Origin: Mucilaginibacter myungsuensis
GTDB lineage: Bacteria > Bacteroidota > Bacteroidia > Sphingobacteriales > Sphingobacteriaceae
DNA length: 64,000 nucleotides
Assembly: GCF_015222005.1 (NCBI RefSeq)
Contig: NZ_JADFFL010000002.1
Span: 496,001-560,000 of the forward strand
Direction of reading: 5' to 3'
The number at the start of each line of letters is the position of its first letter. The first letter of the stretch is position 1. Both the position numbers and the translations under genes were made by a program. The notes beneath the pieces are model-generated. The model made no database searches. It had not been told where the DNA came from and saw only the letters and a list, made by a program, of their open reading frames with translations. Positions 8,266-17,123 of this stretch are shown piece by piece.

Positions 8266-9420
8266 TCAGGCGGCGGCGACGGCACGTCTCCTTGGTCCGC
8301 CTTTGCCCGGCTTGGATTTTTTATTGCGTTTACCTAACCAAATAATAAATCCGGTAATAGGTAAACTGGCGGCTATTAAACTGGCCAAAAAAGCAATGAT
8401 CTTGCCTGGCAGACCTAAGATCTGCCCTACGTGAATATCGTAGTTCATTTCCTGTAATTTAAGTCCGGCGCTTTTCTTGTCCATCATGTAAGTCTGTAAA
8501 AGCTTGCCACTGTATTTGTCAAACTCCCAACCATCCCGGCGGTAATAATGGTAGGACTTGGCATAAGCACCAACCCCGATAGCGCCCGATAAGGTCGGAT
8601 CGTTATGGATCAGGAACATCTCGGCCATCGGCGATACTTTTTGGGCGTGTGCCAAGGCGATATCGATCACAGGCTGCTTGGCGGTCAAAGTAGTATGCAA
8701 AGAATCCGAGTGTACCTCTTTTTTCTCCCAGGCATAGGTAGTACCGCCGTTGGCTGCCTTGTAAAAGAATTCGCTCACAGCTTCAAAAGCAATTGCCAGT
8801 CCGGATATGGACAGGATCAGCGCAACAGCTGTGGCGTAAAAGCCCAGCACATTATGCAGATCGTAATTAACCCTGCGCCATTTGGCGCCCCACTTAATGG
8901 TGAAGCTGCGCTTGCGGTCGCTTTTGCGCTTAGGCCACCAGAGGATAAGCCCGGTTACCATGATCAACATGAAGATGATCACAGCTATGCTTACCACCCA
9001 TTTACCGATAGGCGGCGGGATAAGCAGGTACATGTGGATGTATTCCACGATCACAAAAAAGTTAGTCTGCGGCTTTTCGTGGTAAGTGATCTGGGCCGTG
9101 TAGGGGTTCAGGAACACGTACTCGAAGCCATCTTTCCCCATATTGGCAAACACGCCTGCCGGGCGGTCCTTGCCATAGTAAACAATGTAATCGGTAGAGA
9201 TAGCCTTGGGAAAGTCCCTTTTGACCGATGCCAGCAGTTCTGACGGTTTTTTGTAGGGTTTATCCTGCGCTACTACATGGCGATGATCGTACAGGGCATC
9301 TTGTATCTCATCCTGAAAGCAAAAGATGCATCCGGTGATACTCACTATAAACACCACAAGCCCGGATATAAATCCGAGCCAGCGGTGACAAAAAAGCAAT
9401 GCTTTTTTAAATGGGGTCAT
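8266..9420 (-). CDS. PepSY-associated transmembrane protein, PiuB-like
   Basis: 384 residues with an N-terminal membrane anchor around residues 13-33 (GFISGLVVFIVSITGCIF), further membrane spans near 140-162 and 195-215, and a last span near 345-370. PepSY-like extracytoplasmic segments lie between them. Conserved histidines (HRWLGF, YDLHNVLGFY, DIHVGQILG) are those found in the PiuB/FoxB group, proposed to reduce or process ferric siderophores at the inner membrane. It starts 8 bp after the TonB receptor gene, so the pair forms one operon. The tail is basic (RNKKSKPGKGGPRRR). Confidence 0.88.
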   Translation of the reverse strand: MTPFKKALLFCHRWLGFISGLVVFIVSITGCIFCFQDEIQDALYDHRHVVAQDKPYKKPSELLASVKRDFPKAISTDYIVYYGKDRPAGVFANMGKDGFEYVFLNPYTAQITYHEKPQTNFFVIVEYIHMYLLIPPPIGKWVVSIAVIIFMLIMVTGLILWWPKRKSDRKRSFTIKWGAKWRRVNYDLHNVLGFYATAVALILSISGLAIAFEAVSEFFYKAANGGTTYAWEKKEVHSDSLHTTLTAKQPVIDIALAHAQKVSPMAEMFLIHNDPTLSGAIGVGAYAKSYHYYRRDGWEFDKYSGKLLQTYMMDKKSAGLKLQEMNYDIHVGQILGLPGKIIAFLASLIAASLPITGFIIWLGKRNKKSKPGKGGPRRRAVAAA

Positions 9421-9428
9421 ATTTTAAA

Positions 9429-11981
9429 TTAAAACTTGTACGATGCGCTTAACACAAATTGACGTAAGCGTTGCGGGTTGATGGTGGTGTAACCTGTGTA
9501 GTATTGCTTATCTAACAAGTTGTTAACGGCCAGGCCTACGCGGTATTTTGCTTTGTCGTAAAAGGCATTCGCGTTAAATACCATATATTCAGGTAACTCA
9601 AAAGTACCGCCACTATACGTGTTAAGGATCTTGTTGTTGCTGGCGTAGTTGCCACCAAAGCCAACACCTAAACCTTTAACAGCTGTTGCAGGCAAACGGT
9701 AGCTTAAGTAAAAGTTGGCAAGGTATGGCGAACCTGCAGTGTTAGGGCGCAGGCCTTTAGAGTCGGCCGGGCCTTCGATCAAAACAGACTCGTTGTAAGC
9801 AAAGCCTGCAACAACGTTAAACCCGGTAAAAGGGTTGGCAATAAAGTCGGCCTCGAAACCTTTGTTGCGTTGCGCACCATCCTGTATTTGCGGAGTAGCA
9901 CCAGCCGGAATTACTGCGCCCGGTTCTGCAGTAGTGCCTATCAGGGTATTGGTAACTTTGATGTTGTAATAACTTACAGTACCGTTCAACTTACCATTAA
10001 ATAAGGCCACTTTAACACCAGCCTCTAATTGGTTAGCGTTCTGTAATTTAGCTATTGTAGCTTCGCCGCGCGAATTTGTAAAGATGCCCGGATTATTAAA
10101 TCCGTTTTGGTAATTGGCAAATAAAGACAGCTCATCTTTGATAGGCTGGTAAATCAAGCCAAATTTTGGCGAGAAACCGGTCTGATTAAAAGCTTTACCG
10201 CCGTCACCTTCAACCCTCAGACCCGAAACATTGAATGTACCATTAGTGCGGAAGTGGTCGATACGCACGCCGGCCGAAACAAGCAGCTGATCGGTCAGGT
10301 TAACCACATCAGACAGATAAGCGCTGTACGTGTTCTTTTTGTAAATATACGGGAACGAGTTAAAGTCGTTCGGAACAAAGTTGCCGTTAGCCGCATCTAC
10401 TAAAGCCTTGTTGTATGATCCGTAATTAAAAGTGGAGCTGCTGATCGGGGCAAAATCTGCTGGACCACCGTAATAGATCTGGCGGCTGTTTTGGAACAGG
10501 TAGTCTAAACCGAATACGAAACGATTGCGTACGTTGCCTATTTTAAAGTCGCCGTTGATGTTTTCCTGAATCTCGATACCTCTTAAGCGGCTATTGAAGG
10601 TTGCCTGATTGTTACGCATAATGTAATTGTTGTCACCAGGAAGATCTGCTAACGGTGATGGTCCGATAGGGGCACCGGTAGAGTCTTTTGGCGTGGTAAC
10701 ATCGATGGCAGTAGCATCATTCATCAGGTAAAAATACGGGCCATTACCGTTAGAGAAACTGTTGGTAGAGGTAACCAATGTTTGCGATGTGAACTTATCA
10801 GATAACTTAAAGTTGGCTTGAGCCATGTAGTTAGTGCTACGCGATGATTGGGTAACATCATCATTCACGTAAGCCTGGTTGTAGTCAAAGCGAAGGTCGC
10901 TTGGTTTGTATGCTCCCAAAGCATTTGGCTGGTTGTAAAAAAAGAAGAAGGGAGTTAAAGATGATGTTTTATTATAGTACAGTTCAGCCTCGGCGGTAAT
11001 GGTTAACCTATCATTAGCTTTGATTGTCAAGGTTGGCGCGAATGTCCAGGCATTAGCTTTACCATAGTTTTGAAAAGTACCGGTATTGTTCATAGCCGCA
11101 TTTAAGCGGAACAGAACGTTCTTATCTTTAGTTACGGGAGTGTTCAGATCGATGCTGGTACGGTTAAGGTTGTAGCTACCTACTGTTTGGCCTACTTCTA
11201 AACCAAAGCTCTCGTAGGGTTTTTTAGTAACGCGGTTGATCAAACCACCAAATGAAGTTAATGTGCTGCCGAATAATGTAGCTGAAGGGCCTTTGATCAC
11301 TTCCAGTTTCTCGGTATTCACCGCGTCAGACGCTGCTGTAACCAAACCCGCAACTCCGTTACGTAAGTTGGTCTGTACCACAAAACCACGCATGGTAAAG
11401 TAGGCACCACCATCGCCTGCACGACCGGTAGCATCCCACATCTTTTGGATGCCCGGCGCATTACGCAAAGCGTCATCGTTGCTAAATACTTGTTGCTCGC
11501 GCAATAACTCACCGGTAACCGTGGTATAAACTTGCGCGTTTTCCAACGGCTTCAATGGGATCTTGGCAGCATCAACGCTCACCCGTGCGGTAAAACGGTT
11601 GTTGCGGCTGGCGATGATGTTCACATCGCTCAGTTGCGATAGTTTAGCCTGGATAGCGATCTGCGGCACGGCGGTTGTTCGGCCTGCGGTCACCGTTACG
11701 GGAACGCGTACCGGGCTTACACCGACATAAGATATCACTATACTGTATGAACCGGCCGGGGCGCGGAAACTGAATTCGCCCGCTTTATTAGTGATAGTAC
11801 CGTAAGTAGTACCTTCTAAACCGATGGAAACGCCGTCGGCTTCCTCGTTATTGGCGGCTACAACTTTACCGGTGATGGTACCACGGGAGTTTTGCGCCAA
11901 AATATTGCCTGGAGCCAAAATCGCCAGCAGCGTAAGCACCGCGGCTATCGTTTTAATAAATTTGAGTTGAGTGTTTTTCAT
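9429..11981 (-). CDS. TonB-dependent siderophore receptor
   Basis: 850-residue outer membrane receptor for uptake of a ferric siderophore. A signal peptide ends near ILAQ. A carboxypeptidase-regulatory-like domain follows (about 30-115, RGTITGKVVA ... YSIVISYVGV). The plug (about 140-260) contains GAYFTMRGF and EVIKGPSATLFG. The barrel ends RLRQFVLSASYKF, with a terminal aromatic residue. The ATG at 11981 gives a clean signal peptide; the in-frame upstream codon at 11996 is a TTG and is unlikely. The promoter is at 12012-12044. Pairing with a PepSY protein supports iron rather than sugar transport. I could not recognise a Fur box. Confidence 0.93.
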   Translation of the reverse strand: MKNTQLKFIKTIAAVLTLLAILAPGNILAQNSRGTITGKVVAANNEEADGVSIGLEGTTYGTITNKAGEFSFRAPAGSYSIVISYVGVSPVRVPVTVTAGRTTAVPQIAIQAKLSQLSDVNIIASRNNRFTARVSVDAAKIPLKPLENAQVYTTVTGELLREQQVFSNDDALRNAPGIQKMWDATGRAGDGGAYFTMRGFVVQTNLRNGVAGLVTAASDAVNTEKLEVIKGPSATLFGSTLTSFGGLINRVTKKPYESFGLEVGQTVGSYNLNRTSIDLNTPVTKDKNVLFRLNAAMNNTGTFQNYGKANAWTFAPTLTIKANDRLTITAEAELYYNKTSSLTPFFFFYNQPNALGAYKPSDLRFDYNQAYVNDDVTQSSRSTNYMAQANFKLSDKFTSQTLVTSTNSFSNGNGPYFYLMNDATAIDVTTPKDSTGAPIGPSPLADLPGDNNYIMRNNQATFNSRLRGIEIQENINGDFKIGNVRNRFVFGLDYLFQNSRQIYYGGPADFAPISSSTFNYGSYNKALVDAANGNFVPNDFNSFPYIYKKNTYSAYLSDVVNLTDQLLVSAGVRIDHFRTNGTFNVSGLRVEGDGGKAFNQTGFSPKFGLIYQPIKDELSLFANYQNGFNNPGIFTNSRGEATIAKLQNANQLEAGVKVALFNGKLNGTVSYYNIKVTNTLIGTTAEPGAVIPAGATPQIQDGAQRNKGFEADFIANPFTGFNVVAGFAYNESVLIEGPADSKGLRPNTAGSPYLANFYLSYRLPATAVKGLGVGFGGNYASNNKILNTYSGGTFELPEYMVFNANAFYDKAKYRVGLAVNNLLDKQYYTGYTTINPQRLRQFVLSASYKF

Positions 11982-12011
11982 TCTTATTAAGACCAATTAT
12001 AAATAATGGCG

Positions 12012-12044
12012 CAAATGTATCACTAATGTTGATTTAATCCCAAA
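12012..12044 (-). promoter_or_regulatory. Promoter of the TonB receptor operon
   Basis: On the minus strand TTTG (12041-12044), a 21-nt spacer and TACATTTG (12012-12019) match the Bacteroidota consensus. The start site would be near 12005, 25 nt before the ATG. Confidence 0.65.
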
Positions 12045-12328
12045 TTATTTAGAATAATTATAAATAAGTGAATGGTAAGATGTAACGACGATCTTGAAGG
12101 GTAGTATCGTCAGCTATAGTATCTAAAAAGGTATAGATGGATCTGTTAAAGGCGACAAGGTCCGTTCCATTCGATCATCTTTCCATTTATGCGGGATTTG
12201 GTACGCGAGATAAACACAGCCCGATCGAGCATGAGCAACTCTTGGGCATTGGCTGTCAACCGGTGCTTAGGCTAATAAATGCCGTCGATAAAAAAACGGT
12301 TTTTTTGAATATGAGAGCGATCTTAGGG
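12045..12328. other. Intergenic region upstream of the receptor operon
   Basis: No supported gene. A weak plus-strand hairpin (CCGT/ACGG with an A-rich loop, then seven T residues, 12282-12306) could be a remnant terminator. A plus-strand frame at 12137-12403 runs antisense into the DUF3109 gene and lacks family features. Confidence 0.5.
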
Positions 12329-12892
12329 TTACATATCAGCCACTTGCTCTTCCAGCTCTTGATACCATTCAGCGCCGTACTTGCGGATAAGCGGTTCTTT
12401 TAAGAATTCGTGCACATGCACTTTTAGTTCGTCGCCGAAACTACAGGCAGGGCTGCAGATACTCCAGCGGTCGTAGTTCAGCACGTCAAACTCTGGATAA
12501 GCGGTAATGCGGATGGGGTATAAGTGGCAGGAGATGGGTTTTTTCCAGCTGATATCTCCCTGCTCGTATGCTTTTTCGATAGCGCATTTGGTAATGCCAT
12601 TCTCCCAGGTCACATAGGCGCATTCTTTATTGGTGTCTACACATGGGGTGGTATAGTCGCCTTCAAAATCGGTTACGTGGGTGCCTTCACGCTCTATGGT
12701 CTCGATGCCCTTTTGGGTCATGTAGGGTTTCACCTTTGGATAGATATCGGCCAGTATGCCTAACTCATCGTGGTTAAGCGGCGCGCCCGAATCCCCCTCA
12801 AGGCAACAGATACCTTTGCACTTGGTGAGGTTGCACACAAAATTCTCTTTCACTACGTCCTCGTGCACCAAGGTACTGCCAACTTCTATCAT
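12329..12892 (-). CDS. DUF3109 family protein
   Basis: 187 residues, cysteine-rich. Conserved motifs include CNLTKCKGICCLEGDSGAPL near residues 20-39, TPCVDTNKECAYV and ISCHLYPIRI, the pattern of DUF3109 proteins, which resemble cysteine-cluster (YkgJ-like) metal-binding proteins. The biochemical role is unknown. Its ATG overlaps the TAA of the upstream DUF3108 gene by one base (TAATG), so the two are translationally coupled. Confidence 0.85.
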   Translation of the reverse strand: MIEVGSTLVHEDVVKENFVCNLTKCKGICCLEGDSGAPLNHDELGILADIYPKVKPYMTQKGIETIEREGTHVTDFEGDYTTPCVDTNKECAYVTWENGITKCAIEKAYEQGDISWKKPISCHLYPIRITAYPEFDVLNYDRWSICSPACSFGDELKVHVHEFLKEPLIRKYGAEWYQELEEQVADM

Positions 12893-13668
12893 TATTTTTT
12901 TATGGGTGTAAGCGGATATTTTAAACCTTTAGCCTCGGTAATTTCCATAGTGAGGCTACCTACCACAACCTCTACCTGCGCTTTTACAGGTATGCGGTTC
13001 TCGTCGTCGGTGATCCAAAGATACAACTTACTATTCTTACGAAAAATACGACCGGGGATAATGGTTGGGTTAAACTTTAAACAGCTGAATTTACCCAGGT
13101 CGGTTTTGATCACTTCTTTACCCACGTAAGTAATACCGAGGGTCTGTGTGCTGTCCTCTAAAAAGTAATGCAGGTCAAATTTATCGCCCACCTTCATCTT
13201 GCTCACGTCCAAACAACGGGCAAAGTAATAGGCCGACGGGAAATCGAACACACGCCCTTTTAGCGGATAGGTCCCTTTATTTGCGGTGATCTTATTTTCC
13301 TTTCGGTCAAACACCACTTTGTCGGTGTGTTTCCAGCTGCCCTCGTGGCGGTTCTCAGTATACAGGAAAGGCTGCAGCGTAGTTTTGTCGATAAAACTCT
13401 CGTAGCGGTTACGTACCTTGTAGAATACGTCAAAAGAGCCGGCGGTCTTACCATCGGCTATAATGTGGTAAGCAGGCTTGCCATCAAACTTAATGTCCGA
13501 CTCGGCCACACGCAAGTGCGCTTCGGCGGCGGTGAAAAAGCCGTATTTCATCCGGTAATTAAGTTCCTCGCCAACTTTAAAAACCTCTTCCTTGTTTTGC
13601 TGCGGCTCTTGTGCAAAAGCGGCCGGGCCGAACAGGAATAAAAAGAACACGGTGATCCTAAATTTCAT
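12892..13668 (-). CDS. DUF3108 domain-containing secreted protein
   Basis: 258 residues with a signal peptide (FFLFLFGPAAFAQ). The DUF3108 region includes FKVGEELNYRMKYGFFTAAEAHL and the repeated VFYKVRNRYESFID strand pattern. Such proteins are predicted to be periplasmic beta-rich proteins of unknown function. It starts 11 bp after the DUF2480 gene and overlaps the DUF3109 gene by one base. Confidence 0.85.
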   Translation of the reverse strand: MKFRITVFFLFLFGPAAFAQEPQQNKEEVFKVGEELNYRMKYGFFTAAEAHLRVAESDIKFDGKPAYHIIADGKTAGSFDVFYKVRNRYESFIDKTTLQPFLYTENRHEGSWKHTDKVVFDRKENKITANKGTYPLKGRVFDFPSAYYFARCLDVSKMKVGDKFDLHYFLEDSTQTLGITYVGKEVIKTDLGKFSCLKFNPTIIPGRIFRKNSKLYLWITDDENRIPVKAQVEVVVGSLTMEITEAKGLKYPLTPIKK

Positions 13669-13679
13669 CAGGGGGATAA

Positions 13680-14195
13680 TTAGTCTTTACGTTTGTATAT
13701 GGGCACGGTAGAACACGGCTCGCCATACATCATGCTTTTTACAATCGGTGTCAGCCTTTTAGCTAACTCCACATAAGCCGACACAGGCACCTCGGTATCA
13801 CCGCACCCCTTAATAACTACTCTTTGCCCGGCATATTGTTCAAGGTCTGCCTTGGCCATCGCTTTCTCGAACAGAACGGTCTCCAGCACGGCAGCATCAC
13901 CAAAAACAACTTCGCGGGCATAGGGGGCCATACGGTTAGCTATAAGCATGTAGGCCCAGGTAGGCACAATAGCATCGGCGCTACAGGTAATGGCCACGTT
14001 CTTGTCCTGATATTGGGTCCAATCGTGTTCCTTTACAAAATCGCGCAGATCTTTTTCGCGCAGCATCAATCCATGGAAAAGATTATTCACCACATCATAC
14101 ACCACACGTTCTCCCTGCGGATAGAACGATGCCGGGTCTATAGTGACCAAACCGCTTAATGCTACTTTATTTACAATGTTCTCCTGTATTTCCAT
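13680..14195 (-). CDS. DUF2480 family protein
   Basis: 171 residues, cytoplasmic, no signal peptide. The features GLVTIDPASFYPQGERVVYD, FVKEHDWTQYQ and VVIKGCGDTEVPVSAYVEL are those of DUF2480, a family I know only from Bacteroidota and with no assigned activity. It heads the DUF2480-DUF3108-DUF3109 cluster. The conserved KGCGD cysteine might bind a metal; this is a guess. Confidence 0.85.
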   Translation of the reverse strand: MEIQENIVNKVALSGLVTIDPASFYPQGERVVYDVVNNLFHGLMLREKDLRDFVKEHDWTQYQDKNVAITCSADAIVPTWAYMLIANRMAPYAREVVFGDAAVLETVLFEKAMAKADLEQYAGQRVVIKGCGDTEVPVSAYVELAKRLTPIVKSMMYGEPCSTVPIYKRKD

Positions 14196-14259
14196 AACCG
14201 TATCACAGTCCCTATTATAGGTAAGACTTAATTCCTTTTAAAAAGTTGAATTTCAAGAC

Positions 14260-14297
14260 AAAAAAAATCCGGGATAGGCTTAACGCTTATCCCGGAT
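14260..14297 (-). terminator. Strong rho-independent terminator after the PpiD-like gene
   Basis: On the minus strand ATCCGGGATAAGC pairs with GCCTATCCCGGAT across a short loop and runs into eight T residues. It lies about 25 bp beyond the stop codon of the foldase gene. Confidence 0.88.
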
Positions 14298-14319
14298 GCA
14301 AAATTACTTTTAATTGCTG

Positions 14320-16428
14320 TTATAAGAACTTGCCTCTGTTATCTTTTACATTAGCCTTATCTTTCAACGCCTCGAACAAGCTATTATCCGCACGTTGCAG
14401 TAACGTTTGGCTGATAGATTGTTTTTGGTTGACCGTGTTGGTCAATGCAGGCGGGTTAGTAAAGCTTTCGGCATATACAACGAACACACCATGCTGGCCG
14501 GCAATAGGCTTAGACAATTTGTGCACCGGCAGGCCGAATAAAGTACCAACCACTTCGTACTCGGCAGATAAGCCAGGCAATACGGGGTTAGCAAATACGA
14601 TATTCTCTACAGGGACAGCATTAGTGCCTATTTTCTGAGCAACGGCGTCGATAGATGAAGCACCGCTTAACGCGCCTTCAAATTTAGTGGTCAGGGTTTT
14701 GGCTTTAACCGCGTTACGTACTTGTACTTCTATCTGTTTTTTAACAGCATCTACCGGCAAGTAACCTTCAGGCCTGATCTCGGCCAATCTTGGCACAACG
14801 TACAGGCTGCCGATGGTATAAACCTGATCTGGCACATCGCCAATATCAGCTTTGTAAGCCCAACGTACGATATCGCGTGCGTTGTCTAAACCTGTAACCG
14901 CGTTAGCAGTAGGGGTAACATCGGTAGCACGCTCCACTCTTAAGCCTTGTTTTTGGCTCTCTAAGGTATAGTTATCGCCTTTGATAGATGCCAGGAAGCC
15001 TTGCGCTTTAGAGTAAGCAGCAGACTGTGTTTTTGAGCTTGCCTGTAATGGCTTGTCAACAACGGCTACCTTAACAACTTTAGACGAACCTTTTTGGCTC
15101 TCTATCTTTATAATGTGTACACCAAATTGAGTGTTAACAGTGGTCAGGTCACCCGGCTTGCCGTTAAAAACAGCCTCGTCAAACGGACCAACCATTGCAC
15201 CACGACCGAATGTGCCCAGATCGCCGCCTTTTGCGCCTGATTGGGTATCGGTTGAATATTTGTTAGCTAATTCGGCAAAAGATGCGCCGCCTGATATCAA
15301 TTTCTTAATAGAGTCTGCTTTAGCTTGTGCTTTATCCAAACCGCCTTCGGTAGCCGGGTTGATCAGGATGTGGCTTGCTTTAACAGAATCAGGACCTACG
15401 CGGCTGTCTACCAGTTTAGCAACTTTGTACGAACCGTTAGACAGGTACGGACCGTAAACGATGCCTTTAGCAGCCGAGAACATTACCGAATCGATAGCCG
15501 GATCTAACTGGCCTTTGCGCTGATAAGTTAAAGGAGCCTTAGTATCGGCATTGATCTGTACAAATAACGAATCGTTAGCGGCAGTTTTAAAGTCGGCGGC
15601 TAATTTAGCAACCTGCTCTTTTACAGCAACGCTATCTTCTGCAGATGGCGACGCGTTGAAAGTAACATAATCAAAGCTGCGGGTCTCTACCGAGTTTTTG
15701 AACATGCTTTTGTGCTTGTTGTAGTAATCGCTGTAGTCGCCGTCGGTCAGGGTAACTTTAGCATCAGGCAAGCTGGCGTAGCTCAGCTCGGCATATTTAA
15801 AGTTAACCAGTTTGTTTTTAGCCTCGTAATCGTCCTTAGCGTCAAGCGAGTTAACGTAAAGGCCGTTGCGTACAAGGGCCAAGTATTTTTCGGTACGTTT
15901 TTGCTGAACCATTTGGGTAACAAAATCCTTCCACTGCACTTTCATAGGATCGTCGGCCTTAGCGCTTTTCAAGCTGGTCAGGAACGAGTTCAACCTCGAG
16001 CGGTCAAGCTCGCGGGTTTGCGGGTTACCAAAAGCCTGTACGATCTGTGGGTTAGGGTTAGATCCCTGGATCATGTCCTTAGTTTCGGCTTCGCCCACGG
16101 CAATGCCTAATTTCTCGATCTCTTTTTTCAAAATGATCTGGCTTACCAATTCATTCCAGGTAGTTTCCTGTATGTAACCGGTGATCTGTGGCGTAGCCGC
16201 CTGGCCAGATTGCTGTAAAAAGTTATTAGTATTTGTCTCTACCTTTTTGTTGTATTGCTCAAAGCCGATGGCTTCGCCACCAACTTCACCAATTTCATTA
16301 CGCGAACCTTGTGTCAGCGAACTGCCTGTACGGGCAACCTCGCCAATAATAAAGGCCGCTAATGCCAACCCGATCACAATTGCAAGGATCTTTCCCATCC
16401 GATCCCGCAAATAACTCATTATATCCAT
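14320..16428 (-). CDS. PpiD-like periplasmic peptidyl-prolyl isomerase
   Basis: 702-residue membrane-anchored foldase. One transmembrane helix near residues 12-30 (ILAIVIGLALAAFIIG) is followed by a SurA_N-like chaperone region, then a parvulin domain starting about residue 345 (KASHILINPA, GGDLGTFGRGAMVGPFDEAV, TQFGVHIIKI). The rest is helical chaperone sequence. It should assist folding of exported envelope proteins. ATG codons exist at 16428 and 16419; either leaves the anchor intact, and I cannot decide between them. It has its own terminator. Confidence 0.9.
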   Translation of the reverse strand: MDIMSYLRDRMGKILAIVIGLALAAFIIGEVARTGSSLTQGSRNEIGEVGGEAIGFEQYNKKVETNTNNFLQQSGQAATPQITGYIQETTWNELVSQIILKKEIEKLGIAVGEAETKDMIQGSNPNPQIVQAFGNPQTRELDRSRLNSFLTSLKSAKADDPMKVQWKDFVTQMVQQKRTEKYLALVRNGLYVNSLDAKDDYEAKNKLVNFKYAELSYASLPDAKVTLTDGDYSDYYNKHKSMFKNSVETRSFDYVTFNASPSAEDSVAVKEQVAKLAADFKTAANDSLFVQINADTKAPLTYQRKGQLDPAIDSVMFSAAKGIVYGPYLSNGSYKVAKLVDSRVGPDSVKASHILINPATEGGLDKAQAKADSIKKLISGGASFAELANKYSTDTQSGAKGGDLGTFGRGAMVGPFDEAVFNGKPGDLTTVNTQFGVHIIKIESQKGSSKVVKVAVVDKPLQASSKTQSAAYSKAQGFLASIKGDNYTLESQKQGLRVERATDVTPTANAVTGLDNARDIVRWAYKADIGDVPDQVYTIGSLYVVPRLAEIRPEGYLPVDAVKKQIEVQVRNAVKAKTLTTKFEGALSGASSIDAVAQKIGTNAVPVENIVFANPVLPGLSAEYEVVGTLFGLPVHKLSKPIAGQHGVFVVYAESFTNPPALTNTVNQKQSISQTLLQRADNSLFEALKDKANVKDNRGKFL

Positions 16429-16524
16429 ATCAACTTTTAAATGTACTTATTGTAAAAAGAGCGCGCAAGATACAAATTTACCTCACAATTGTTGCCACAA
16501 ATTTTTGGTTATTAAAACTATAGC

Positions 16525-17115
16525 TTATTGGCCAAACTCGCGGTCTATTATCCAATTGCCGGTGCCCTGTTGCACTGTAAAGGGATAAAAAGTTTGGTTG
16601 GTCTCCATAGATGTGCCGTGCCCTTTAGACCCATCGGCCTTTACTACATCAACCTCTTTGCGGGAATAGATCTTATTCAAGGCCTGATCCCAGATCAGTT
16701 CTTCTGACTTGAAAACGTCGCCGGTAATGGTGGTGATCACGACATTCTTGTAAAATTCAACTTTCTTTTTTACAGTGTAGTAGTAGCAGGTATCGGCAAT
16801 AATGGTACCCTGTTCATTACGGTTCTTATCGTACATAATGATCTTGATACCTTTAGGGCAATACTGATAAGGGTCGGGCGTTTTGGCGCTAAGGACATAC
16901 TCCAGCATCAATGGCGTGATCAGGCGTGCCTTAACCTTGCCCGAATCACTGTAAAGCATATTGACACCTTTGGTAGAATCTTGCTCGGTCTTTTTTTGTA
17001 GGGCAGATATCTCCTCGATCTTTTTCAGGTCGTTCTTGCACGAGCCAAGCAACAGCGGCATGGCCAACGCTACCGTCAAACCAAAGAACAGGTATTTTGC
17101 TCCGCCGTTGCGCAT
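16525..17115 (-). CDS. lptC: LPS export lipoprotein LptC
   Basis: 196 residues. A lipoprotein signal ends in the lipobox LLGSC. The LptC/LptA-like beta-jellyroll region includes GVNMLYSDSGKVKARLITP, NEQGTIIADTCYYY and VFKSEELIWDQALNKIYSRK. LptC sits in the inner membrane of the Lpt bridge and passes lipopolysaccharide to LptA. In Bacteroidota it is often a lipoprotein, as here. It is the third gene of a coaX-outer membrane protein-lptC string with 8 bp between it and the barrel gene. Confidence 0.85.
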   Translation of the reverse strand: MRNGGAKYLFFGLTVALAMPLLLGSCKNDLKKIEEISALQKKTEQDSTKGVNMLYSDSGKVKARLITPLMLEYVLSAKTPDPYQYCPKGIKIIMYDKNRNEQGTIIADTCYYYTVKKKVEFYKNVVITTITGDVFKSEELIWDQALNKIYSRKEVDVVKADGSKGHGTSMETNQTFYPFTVQQGTGNWIIDREFGQ

Positions 17116-17123
17116 GTCAACCC

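Noticed and set aside
8605..9243. A 212-codon plus-strand frame opposite the PepSY gene
   Set aside because: The minus-strand protein has clear family motifs and an operon partner; the antisense translation is rich in His/Gln/Arg without recognisable structure.
12137..12403. Plus-strand 88-codon frame next to the DUF3109 gene
   Set aside because: Its last third is antisense to the conserved DUF3109 coding region, it has no signal, domain or good start context, and a T-rich hairpin interrupts it.
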